Shown piece by piece: positions 52,332 to 59,520 of a stretch of 64,000 nt of DNA. The notes beneath the pieces were generated by a model, which was not told the origin of the DNA, ran no database searches, and saw only the letters and a program-made list of their open reading frames with translations. Position numbers and translations under genes: made by a program. This DNA comes from Streptomyces sp. NBC_00659 (GTDB lineage Bacteria; Actinomycetota; Actinomycetes; Streptomycetales; Streptomycetaceae), in contig NZ_CP109031.1 in NCBI RefSeq assembly GCF_036226925.1, forward strand, positions 8,990,001 through 9,054,000, written 5' to 3'. The first letter of the stretch is position 1; every line of letters starts with the position of its first letter.

Positions 52332-53293
52332 GTCTCCTCCCAGTCGAGGACGCCGTGCACGACGGCGGCCAGGACGTTGCCGTCGAACAGTTCCCAGGTG
52401 ACGGCCAGCCGTCCGCCCGCGGTCATGCCGGGGGTGGCGTCCAGGGCGAACTCGCGTCCCTTGACCTTGTGCACGTCCCCGTCGGTGAAGTGCCAGACCG
52501 GGTAGTTGGCCCGCCCGAACGCCTGGGCGTTGCCCCAGGCCCCCGGTCCTTCCCAGAACTCCCGGGTGCCGTCCCGGCGGCGTACGACGGTGAAGGCGCG
52601 GTCCACGCCGGCGCCCGTCCAGCGGACCCGGTGTTCGGTGCGCAGCAGGTCCAGCGGGGTGAGCCGGTCCTCCACCTCGACCGTTCCCAGCGGCTTCTGG
52701 TCGGCGCCCCACACCTCGCACGTTCCCCGGAAGGCGCCGGACCGCTTGGTGGGCAGGATCCATGGCACGGGACCGGACCGGGTCTCCGCGGCGAGATGGG
52801 CGTCGATCGCGGCGCGTGTCGCCGGATCGTCGGCCCCGGCGCCGACGGTGCGCCGGTAGAGGCCGTTGAAGCAGCCCACCACCGTCCATCCCTGGTAGAG
52901 GACGGACGAGTAGACCTGGGTCTCGCCGTCGGGCAGGACGTGGTTCCAGGTGTTGAGGTCGACCTGCCAGCCGGGCCCGTAGTAGTGGGCGTCCACGAAC
53001 GAGCCGTACGGCTGGCCCGTTCCGTGGAAGTCGGGACCGTGGTAGATCCGGTTGTCGTCGGCGTCGGTCACGGCGAAGGCGAAGGGCGCGGCGAGCCGGA
53101 ACCGGCCGGCCAGCGGGCCGCCGCCCTCGAGACCGCCGTCCATGCGGTAGACCGTGCCTCCGTCCTCGAACGCCGAGGAACGGCGGATGTCCTCGAATCC
53201 GCACCACGTGCCCGTCGCGTCGAACAGCGAGGGCCGGCCGTGCCATTCACCGGTGATGCGCCGCTGCCAGGCGCTGGGCTCCGGGGCGCTCAC
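52328..53293 (-). CDS. Beta-rich protein of unknown function, operon member
   Basis: 321 residues, GTG start overlapping the upstream RCCR-like gene (GTGA). Rich in Trp, Gly, Tyr and Asp, with many predicted short strands: WHGRPSLFDATGTWCGFEDI, DNRIYHGPDFHGTGQPYGSF, LYQGWTVVGCFNGLYRRT and TREFWEGPGAWGN. The composition suggests one or two beta-barrels of lipocalin/FABP type that could hold a hydrophobic ligand, but this is inference; I do not recognise the family. No signal peptide. Its position between an SDR and RCCR-like gene hints at binding or modifying the same tetrapyrrole. Confidence 0.6.
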   Translation of the reverse strand: MSAPEPSAWQRRITGEWHGRPSLFDATGTWCGFEDIRRSSAFEDGGTVYRMDGGLEGGGPLAGRFRLAAPFAFAVTDADDNRIYHGPDFHGTGQPYGSFVDAHYYGPGWQVDLNTWNHVLPDGETQVYSSVLYQGWTVVGCFNGLYRRTVGAGADDPATRAAIDAHLAAETRSGPVPWILPTKRSGAFRGTCEVWGADQKPLGTVEVEDRLTPLDLLRTEHRVRWTGAGVDRAFTVVRRRDGTREFWEGPGAWGNAQAFGRANYPVWHFTDGDVHKVKGREFALDATPGMTAGGRLAVTWELFDGNVLAAVVHGVLDWEET

Positions 53294-54105
53294 GAGGCGT
53301 CCCCTTCCGCGCCGCCCGGGCCGCCGGTGATCAGCAGGCCGCGCAGTGCGTCGGTCGTCGCCGGGCCGAGCAGCCGGTCGACCTGCGCCCACACCGGATC
53401 GATCTCCCGGCTGAACAGCGCGGCCCGCAGCCGCCGGTCGCGGTCGGCGAGGTCCGTGTCCTTCACCTCGTCGGCCGCTGCCGGAGGGAAGTCCCCGGCC
53501 AGGTTCAGCCAGTGCTCCAGGTAGTTTTCGGCGATCGGTCCTACGGCCCGCAGTGCCGCCTCGTCGGCACGGTGCACGAGCATCCACGGTGACATCAGGG
53601 CGCGCTGGCGCGGACCGATCGCCGCGGGGGCCAGCCCGGGGATCTCCGCCGCGCTGCCGTGCGCCGGGGTCAGGGAGCCGTACACGGCGTCGGTGTACGC
53701 GGGATGGGAGGCCAGGTCCGCCCGCTGCACCAGGTCGAGGTGAAAGGCGTAACCCTCCCCGGCGTGCACGGAGTCGAGGGTGAAGTGCGGCAGCGGGCCC
53801 TCGGCCGCGCCGAACGCGAACACCATGTGGCTGTCGAGGCCGATGGGCGGGACCACCAGCGAGATGTGCACGACGGACGCGACGGCGCCGCTCCCGGTGA
53901 AATACCGGACGGAGCCGACCTCACCGGGGAAGGCCTCACTCGTCAACCGCCCCCAGGGCGTGGGGGATTCGGCGACGTCCGTGACGGCTGTGAGGCGGTC
54001 GAGGACGCGCGCGGACAGCGCGGCGGGCGGGGACTGCGCCGCCGCGCGGGCCGGTGGGACGGACGGGGGACGGGCCGCTGTCTGATCCGGCATCTCGGGG
54101 TTCAC
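53290..54105 (-). CDS. RCCR-like protein 2 (divergent)
   Basis: 271 residues from GTG 54105, which overlaps the Rieske stop (GTGA); ATG 54093 is an alternative. By eye it follows the plant red chlorophyll catabolite reductase: PHFTLDSVHAGEGYAFHLDL and QRADLASHPAY parallel the plant PNFVVELI… LILDLPHRKDLV, and SREIDPVWAQVDRLLG parallels the C-terminal acidic region. The plant substrate-site Glu (VVELI) would be Asp here (TLDSV), so an acid is kept. RCCR reduces red chlorophyll catabolite with ferredoxin, without cofactor. TTDALRGLL near the end matches the other paralogue (TTDRLVRAL). Activity is unproven. Confidence 0.6.
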   Translation of the reverse strand: MNPEMPDQTAARPPSVPPARAAAQSPPAALSARVLDRLTAVTDVAESPTPWGRLTSEAFPGEVGSVRYFTGSGAVASVVHISLVVPPIGLDSHMVFAFGAAEGPLPHFTLDSVHAGEGYAFHLDLVQRADLASHPAYTDAVYGSLTPAHGSAAEIPGLAPAAIGPRQRALMSPWMLVHRADEAALRAVGPIAENYLEHWLNLAGDFPPAAADEVKDTDLADRDRRLRAALFSREIDPVWAQVDRLLGPATTDALRGLLITGGPGGAEGDAS

Positions 54106-55319
54106 TCTCCGGACGGACGCGGTTCGGGGGCGTCGTCCTTGTCGGGGCCGGACGCGGACTGGGCGCCGTCGACCGTGGGGTGGAGGCCGTGCGCCTTCTG
54201 CTCCCAGGCGCGGGCGAACTCGGGAATCTCGCGGCGGCCGGGGGAGGCGATCACCGTCGAGGTGCGCTCGGGCACGTCCCCCGTGACGCGGTCCCCGTCG
54301 CCCACCGTCCAGCCCTTGGCGGCGAGTTCCTGCCTCCTGCGCCGGTAGGCGACCGAGATCAGGTCGGAACGCAGGTGGAGTTCCGCGCCCAGGTCGGCGG
54401 GGAGCAGCTCCGGCCGGGTCCCGTCCACCACCGGGGCGTCCTGTCCGAAGATGCGGTACACCCGCTTGCGCGTGTTGGCGTCGGCCCAGGAACCGGTGAA
54501 GAAGTCGCGCAGAGCGATCCACTTGACGAGGGTGGTGGTCTCGTCGACCGGGATGTTCGTGTCGTAGATGATCATGTTGCCGAACGGCAGCCGCACATGC
54601 AGTTTGACGAGGTTCGGCAGCATCCAGCCCGCGGTGCTCACCACCGGTGGCCGGTCCCGGCCCTGCGAACGCCGGTCCTGGTAGAGCCTCGACCACAGTC
54701 CCTTCGCGGTCGGCGGGTGCATCGAGACGGTGGCGAACGCCGACCACTCGTCGGGCTGTTCGAGGGTGTACTCCTCGACCTCCGGGCGCTCCGGGTTGCC
54801 GAACGAACCCGCGTGCACGAACGGGGTGTGCGCGATGTCGCAGCCGTTCTCCAGCACCCGCTCGTAGTTGGAGTGCCAGAGGTACTCGCCGGTCACCGCC
54901 CTGAAGCGGCCGCCGTCCTCCAACAGCTCATCGAACTCGGGCCACTTGGGGATGGGCGGCCGTTCCTCCTCGGGCAGGTCGCCGAGGAACACCCAGACGA
55001 ACCCGTACCGTTCGCGCGCCGGGTACGCGTCGACCCGGGCCTTCCTGGGGATGCCACGGCCGGGCAGGTTGGCGGGGATCCTGGTGCACGCCCCGCCGGG
55101 CTCGAAGCGCCAGCCGTGGTAGGGGCACACCACGCAGTCCCCGGCGACGCTGCCGCCGGACAGGGCCGCGCCCCGGTGCGCGCAGAGGTCGGACAGGGCC
55201 ACCGGGCGCCCGTCCTCGGTGCGGTACAGCACCAGACTCTGGCCCAGACAGGTCACTTTCAGGGGCCGGCGTCCCACACGGTCGGCGAACTCGACCGCGT
55301 ACCAGAAGTTCTTGAGCAT
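54102..55319 (-). CDS. Rieske non-heme iron oxygenase, pheophorbide a oxygenase-like
   Basis: 405 residues. Rieske cluster ligands Cys46/His48 (LCAHRG) and Cys65/His68 (VCPYHGW); mononuclear iron site Asp161, His164, His169 in ENGCDIAHTPFVHAG. Sequence order and the FWYAVEFADRV start fit the one-chain VanA/PaO-type oxygenases. Plant PaO opens the chlorin ring; it also has a C-terminal membrane anchor and a CxxC motif, neither of which is present here, so this form should be soluble. An electron-transfer partner (ferredoxin) is not encoded nearby. GAGGAG is 9 bases before the ATG. Function assigned from family and the adjacent RCCR-like genes. Confidence 0.75.
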   Translation of the reverse strand: MLKNFWYAVEFADRVGRRPLKVTCLGQSLVLYRTEDGRPVALSDLCAHRGAALSGGSVAGDCVVCPYHGWRFEPGGACTRIPANLPGRGIPRKARVDAYPARERYGFVWVFLGDLPEEERPPIPKWPEFDELLEDGGRFRAVTGEYLWHSNYERVLENGCDIAHTPFVHAGSFGNPERPEVEEYTLEQPDEWSAFATVSMHPPTAKGLWSRLYQDRRSQGRDRPPVVSTAGWMLPNLVKLHVRLPFGNMIIYDTNIPVDETTTLVKWIALRDFFTGSWADANTRKRVYRIFGQDAPVVDGTRPELLPADLGAELHLRSDLISVAYRRRRQELAAKGWTVGDGDRVTGDVPERTSTVIASPGRREIPEFARAWEQKAHGLHPTVDGAQSASGPDKDDAPEPRPSGE

Positions 55320-55403
55320 CCGTGGCGCTCCTCGGCGTCGTTCTCCACTGGGGTGCGGGACTTGGGCCCGCGGAGCCGTGCGGGGCTTTCGTGCGCGGGG
55401 AGT

Positions 55404-56390
55404 TCAGCGGCGTCGAACCGCGATGAGCCCGGGGTGCGGGGGCGCCAGCAGTTCGTCGAGCCGGGACCGGGCGGCGTCGTCGCCGCGCAGGTGGGCGGTG
55501 CAGAACAGGGTGATCAGGCGGGACAGCAGGTCTCTGGCGGCACCGTCGTCGTCCGGGACCGTCCGTTCCAGGAACCCGCGCGCACCGGTGGGGTCCGCGG
55601 GGTGGCAGGCGGTGAAGTGGTTCGCGCCCGTCAGGGTGGCCAGGACGTTGCCGCCCGCCGCGTCGGGGACGGCCTCGTCGAACGTACGGGCCACCGGATC
55701 CGGCGGCGCCCCGCCGGGCGGTCCGGTGTAGCGGTCCGCGCTCGCGGCGATCACACCGTCGTGTTCGCCGGACAGCAGCAGTGCCGGCGCGCCCCCGCCC
55801 GCCGGCAGGACGGTCCCCGGTGGCCAGCCGAGCAGGTCGGCGACGACGGTGTGGGCTCCGTAGGCGAACACCGCCCGGACCCCCGGGGTCAGACCGGCCG
55901 ACTGGAGCGCCACCGTGCCACCCGCCGAGTGCCCGCCGAGGGCGACCCGGTCGGTGTCGAGCAGCCCGGCCAGCGGCGGCCTGGTGCCGAGTTCCCGTAC
56001 GGCTGCCAGCAGCGCGCTGATGAGCGGACTGGTCGGACGGGTGCCGTACCCGGCCGGTGCCGCCGCTTCGAGGTCCACCGCCGGGGTGAGGCCGTGACTC
56101 CCGGCGAACAGCTCGCCCACCAGGTCCGCGGTCACGGTGACCACGCCCGCCGACGCGAGCGCGACGGCCAGCCAACGGTAGGCGTCCTGACCGACGTTGA
56201 TGCCCGGAAGGAGCAGCGCCACCGGGTACGGGGCTCCCTCGGGGTCGGTCGGGATCTCGCCGGAGAGCCGCTCGGCGTCGGAGCCGGTGGGCCGCGCCGG
56301 ATAGAACACCCGCAGGTGCGCGGTGTCGAACGGCTCCTTGAGGCCAGGTACCCGGCAGGCCCACCACAGGGCCCGTACGCCGGCCGTCAT
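55404..56390 (-). CDS. Chlorophyllase-like alpha/beta hydrolase
   Basis: 328 residues, ATG overlapping the stop of the RCCR-like gene 1 (ATGA). PYPVALLLPGINVGQDAYRW forms the oxyanion region, GGHSAGGTVALQ the nucleophile elbow (plant chlorophyllase has GHSRGG), LLLSGEHDGVIAA the Asp and LTGANHFTACHP the His. The chlorophyllase/PAF-acetylhydrolase family cleaves long-chain esters; removal of phytol from a chlorophyll derivative would fit the operon. No signal peptide, so intracellular, unlike the related hydrolase at 48169. The gap of 84 bases before the Rieske gene is the second largest in the series. Confidence 0.7.
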   Translation of the reverse strand: MTAGVRALWWACRVPGLKEPFDTAHLRVFYPARPTGSDAERLSGEIPTDPEGAPYPVALLLPGINVGQDAYRWLAVALASAGVVTVTADLVGELFAGSHGLTPAVDLEAAAPAGYGTRPTSPLISALLAAVRELGTRPPLAGLLDTDRVALGGHSAGGTVALQSAGLTPGVRAVFAYGAHTVVADLLGWPPGTVLPAGGGAPALLLSGEHDGVIAASADRYTGPPGGAPPDPVARTFDEAVPDAAGGNVLATLTGANHFTACHPADPTGARGFLERTVPDDDGAARDLLSRLITLFCTAHLRGDDAARSRLDELLAPPHPGLIAVRRR

Positions 56391-57193
56391 CTCGGCCTCG
56401 GCAGTTCCCGGTCCCCGCCCCACAGGGCCCGGACCAGGCGGTCGGTCGTCTCCTCGCCGAAGTAGCGCACCCCCATGACGTTGGCGGGGTCCCGCTCCGC
56501 GATGTTGCGCCGGGTGGCCAGGTCCGCGGCGGCCAGGATGTCCCGCTCGTCCGGGGGCACGGCCTCTGCCGCGTCCACCCATCCGAGCCAGCGGTCCACG
56601 TGCGCGTGGGTGAGCGAGCGGACCAGGCCGACGTGCTCCTGGTCGCGGGGCATCGAGTAGCAGTACGCGGTCGGGGACAGACTCGCCCGGATGAACCCCG
56701 CCCGGCTGGTGAACCAGTCCAGGGACGGGTGCTGTTCACGGGTGGCGAGCCACTCCTCGTCGAGCGGGGCGTAGTAGCGGTCGTAGTACGCGCCGTCGGC
56801 GACCAGGTTCGCGCGGGGCACCGAGTCGAGATAGAACCAGCCTCCCGGCCAGCACAGCAGGGCGATGCCCAGGTGCGGTACCCGGATGTGCGGGCCCAGC
56901 CACACCGTCAGGTGCAGGTTGGCGAAGCCGCGGGTCGGGTTGCCGAGCCAGGAGTGCACCATCCAGTCGACCTCGGGCCCGGTGTAGGCGGCCAGCGATC
57001 CTCCCGGGCTCTGCGGGGGCGCGCCGTAGGAGTCCAGGCCGAGCGTGGAGGGATCGCGGCGCAGTTCGAAGCGGGCGTCGATCTTGGACTTGAGTTCCGC
57101 GAGCAGTTCCCGCCACTGCTCGAAGGTCTCGGTCACGTCGGTGACGGGCGCGTCGTCCGTCATGTCCTGCACGGCCTTGAGGGTCTCGGCCAC
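56387..57193 (-). CDS. RCCR-like protein 1
   Basis: 268 residues, GTG 57193 with GAGGAG about 7 bases upstream. Its second half lines up by eye with plant red chlorophyll catabolite reductase: FYLDSVPRANLVADGAYYDR (plant LILDLPHRKDLVLNPDY), FIRASLSPTAYCYSM (plant FVRSAFSPTASML) and VRYFGEETTDRLVRAL (plant RMFGEEVSSRVVHA). An acidic residue near the end (AERDP) is kept, while the plant substrate-site Glu seems replaced by Ala (GIALL). RCCR and the bilin reductases share one fold and reduce linear tetrapyrroles with ferredoxin. The first 70 residues are not recognised. Two paralogues could form a heterodimer or use different substrates. Confidence 0.65.
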   Translation of the reverse strand: MAETLKAVQDMTDDAPVTDVTETFEQWRELLAELKSKIDARFELRRDPSTLGLDSYGAPPQSPGGSLAAYTGPEVDWMVHSWLGNPTRGFANLHLTVWLGPHIRVPHLGIALLCWPGGWFYLDSVPRANLVADGAYYDRYYAPLDEEWLATREQHPSLDWFTSRAGFIRASLSPTAYCYSMPRDQEHVGLVRSLTHAHVDRWLGWVDAAEAVPPDERDILAAADLATRRNIAERDPANVMGVRYFGEETTDRLVRALWGGDRELPRPR

Positions 57194-57259
57194 GGAGCAG
57201 CTCCTCGGGGTTCGCGGTGCCGGCGTCGAAGGGCCGGGCGGGGCAAGGGTCCGGAGCGG

Positions 57260-59014
57260 TCAGGCCGGACGGGGGGCCGGCGCGCCGGCCGGGGCGACCA
57301 GCGCGCCGGACAGCCGCCAGGGCCGTCCGTCGACCAGGTCGGTGGAGCGGGACAGCATCCGGCGCAGGGCCTGGGCGGGGTGGATCTCGGCCAGGGTGAG
57401 GGGGCCCCTCGCGGTGGTGGTACGGGGATGACTGATGCGGCCGGTGAAGCCGCCTCCGTGGTTCTGCCAGAGTCCGAAGTCGGACGGAAGCGCGTGCACC
57501 GCGCCCTGGCCGTGACCGGCCGCGACGAGGTTGAGCCGGTTCTCGGCGGAGCGCTCGGGCAGGCCCAGGGCGCTCTCCCAGGGCTCCAGGCCCGTGAAGC
57601 AGACCGCCACGGTGTCGGCGCCGGCCAGCGCGGCGAGCCGGAAGGTCTCCGGATGGACGCTGTCGTCCCCGGCGACCAGGGCGATCCGTCCCCACACGGC
57701 GTCATGGACCTCGGGCGGACCCGCCCGCCCGGTCGCCCACGAGGCATGGCGGGCACTCGGATGGAGTTGGGGGACGCGCAGCACCGGCCCGCCCGCTCCG
57801 GTCAGCACGCCCAGGTGTACGTCTCCCGCCGGCACGGTGCAGGCGAGCAGGGCGTCGGTGCCGCTCAGCGCGTCCGCCAGCGTTCGCAGCGCCCCGGCGG
57901 CCAGAGCGTCGGCCTCGGTCCCCGTCAGGTGCGCGGGGACGCGGCCTGAGGGAAAGAGGAACAGCTCGGGAAGGACCAGCAGGCAGGCGCCTCGCGCGGC
58001 GGCGTCGGCCGCCAGCCGGGCCGCGTCCTCGACGGCCGCCCGTCCGGTACCCGAGGGCCGCAGCACCGCGGCCGTGACACTCTCGGCGCGCCGTCCGCCG
58101 AAGGCGGGCACCGGGCGCGGCGAACGCGCTATCGGGCCGTACAGGTCGGGACGGCGGGCCGCGAACACGTCGGTGCCGTCGGGCCGGTGCTTGTCGAGCG
58201 CGCCGAGCGGATCGATGTCGGCCACGGCGAGAGCCTCGCCGGTGCGCGGAGCCTTGGCGGCCACCGTGCCGTCGGGCGCGACGATCTGACTTTCGCCGGC
58301 GCCGTGGAGCGCCTCGGGCGGAATGCCCAGCCCCTCCGCGACGGCGGCGAGCCGGGCTTCGGGGATGAGGGGACCGACCTTGTTCGCGGCCACCACCCAC
58401 ACCTTGTTCTCCGCGGCCCGGACGGGAATGTGCAGCGACGCCTCGTCCAGCGCGAAGGAGTTGAGGCTGTTGAGAAGCAACCGCGCCCCGCGCAGGGACA
58501 GAGAACGGCACACCTCGTTGATCACCCCTTCCATGCAGGAGTAGAGGCCGACCGGCCCGAGGCCGGTCTCCACCACCGGGCCCTCGGTGTCGGCCGGGTC
58601 GAGATGGTCGTTCTCGCTGCCCATCAGTGTCTGTTTGTCGGCCCGTCCCACGAGTGTTCCGTCCGGGGCGAAGAGCAGGCTCGTCGCGGTGATCCGCATA
58701 CCGTCGGCCCGGCCGGGGACCGGAGGCGTGGCGGGTGCGGCGAGGGTGACGTGCAGCTTGACGTACAGCCCGTGCCGCGCGGCAGTGGCCGCCACCTCGG
58801 TGAGGAAGGTGTCCCCGAGGACGCAGGCCTCGCGCAGCGCGTGCTCCCTGTCCTCGTACCAGGACAGGTGATTGCAGAACTCGGGCAGGACGACCAGGCC
58901 GGCCTTCCGGGCCGCCGCCGCCCCGACGGCGCGCAGTACCGCGGCGAGGTTGGCCGACCGGTCGATTCCCACGGCGAACTGGGCCGCCGCGACGCGCACG
59001 GAGACAGGGGGCAT
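57260..59014 (-). CDS. Nitrilase-superfamily protein with a second, degenerate domain
   Basis: 584 residues from ATG 59014 (GGGAG upstream). Domain 1 (about 1-290) has the full carbon-nitrogen hydrolase triad Glu45 (VVLPEFCNHL), Lys127 (RADKQTLM) and Cys160 (LYSCMEGVIN). Domain 2 (about 310-575) repeats the fold (LLVLPELFLFP) but the Lys and Cys positions are Gln and Gly (RVPQLHPS, ALVAGDDSVHP), so it should be inactive and perhaps structural. Members hydrolyse amides, nitriles or carbamoyl groups. In this operon an open-chain amide from a maleimide or lactam ring is a possible substrate. It lies 66 bases before RCCR-like gene 1. Confidence 0.75.
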   Translation of the reverse strand: MPPVSVRVAAAQFAVGIDRSANLAAVLRAVGAAAARKAGLVVLPEFCNHLSWYEDREHALREACVLGDTFLTEVAATAARHGLYVKLHVTLAAPATPPVPGRADGMRITATSLLFAPDGTLVGRADKQTLMGSENDHLDPADTEGPVVETGLGPVGLYSCMEGVINEVCRSLSLRGARLLLNSLNSFALDEASLHIPVRAAENKVWVVAANKVGPLIPEARLAAVAEGLGIPPEALHGAGESQIVAPDGTVAAKAPRTGEALAVADIDPLGALDKHRPDGTDVFAARRPDLYGPIARSPRPVPAFGGRRAESVTAAVLRPSGTGRAAVEDAARLAADAAARGACLLVLPELFLFPSGRVPAHLTGTEADALAAGALRTLADALSGTDALLACTVPAGDVHLGVLTGAGGPVLRVPQLHPSARHASWATGRAGPPEVHDAVWGRIALVAGDDSVHPETFRLAALAGADTVAVCFTGLEPWESALGLPERSAENRLNLVAAGHGQGAVHALPSDFGLWQNHGGGFTGRISHPRTTTARGPLTLAEIHPAQALRRMLSRSTDLVDGRPWRLSGALVAPAGAPAPRPA

Positions 59015-59121
59015 CACACTCTCCCTTGGTTCCCCTGGCGGAACACTGTTTCCTGAACATACACTCGCCGCCAGCCTCGCGACAGAGGGGAATTCCCTTG
59101 TCGCCCAGCGGAAGGACCCCT

Positions 59122-59433
59122 GTGCTCACTCATGTCGTGCTGATGAGGTTCAAGGATCCGTCCGACGCACCCGAGGCCCGCGACAGACTGGAACAACTGG
59201 CCCCGCTCGTAAGGGAGATACGTTCCATGACGCTCGGGCTCGACGTCCTGGACACGCCCGTCTCCTACCACCTGAGCATGATCACCAGGCATGCCGGGCC
59301 GGACGAACTCGCCGCCTATCAGCGGCATCCGGAGCACCTGCTGCTCGCGCGATGGCTGCGCCCCCGGCTCGCGGACCGGGTCGTCGTCGACAGCGTCGAC
59401 GACGACCCGCGCGAGGCAGCGGACGACGACTGA
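59122..59433 (+). CDS. Dabb (stress-responsive A/B barrel) domain protein
   Basis: 103 residues from GTG 59122 with AAGGA about 5 bases upstream. LTHVVLMRFKDPSDAPEARD, SMTLGLDVLDTPVSYHLSMI and LAAYQRHPEHLLLARWLRPR are the marks of the small Dabb ferredoxin-like fold, a dimeric barrel that includes heme- or polyketide-handling enzymes. It is the only plus-strand gene within the large minus-strand series, divergent from the nitrilase gene, and may share its control region. Role unknown; binding of a hydrophobic ring compound would fit. Confidence 0.7.
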   Translation: MLTHVVLMRFKDPSDAPEARDRLEQLAPLVREIRSMTLGLDVLDTPVSYHLSMITRHAGPDELAAYQRHPEHLLLARWLRPRLADRVVVDSVDDDPREAADDD

Positions 59434-59520
59434 TCAAGTGGGCTTCGCCCAGGGCCCGTTCTCGGCAAGGGCGCACCGGGCCGCGGGGCACGACCCCGAG
59501 CGGCCCGGCGGGGCGGAGGG

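Noticed and set aside
54054..56465. Plus-strand open frame of 803 codons across the chlorophyll-type operon
   Set aside because: Antisense to the Rieske and hydrolase genes, which carry intact catalytic motifs; no domain on the plus strand.
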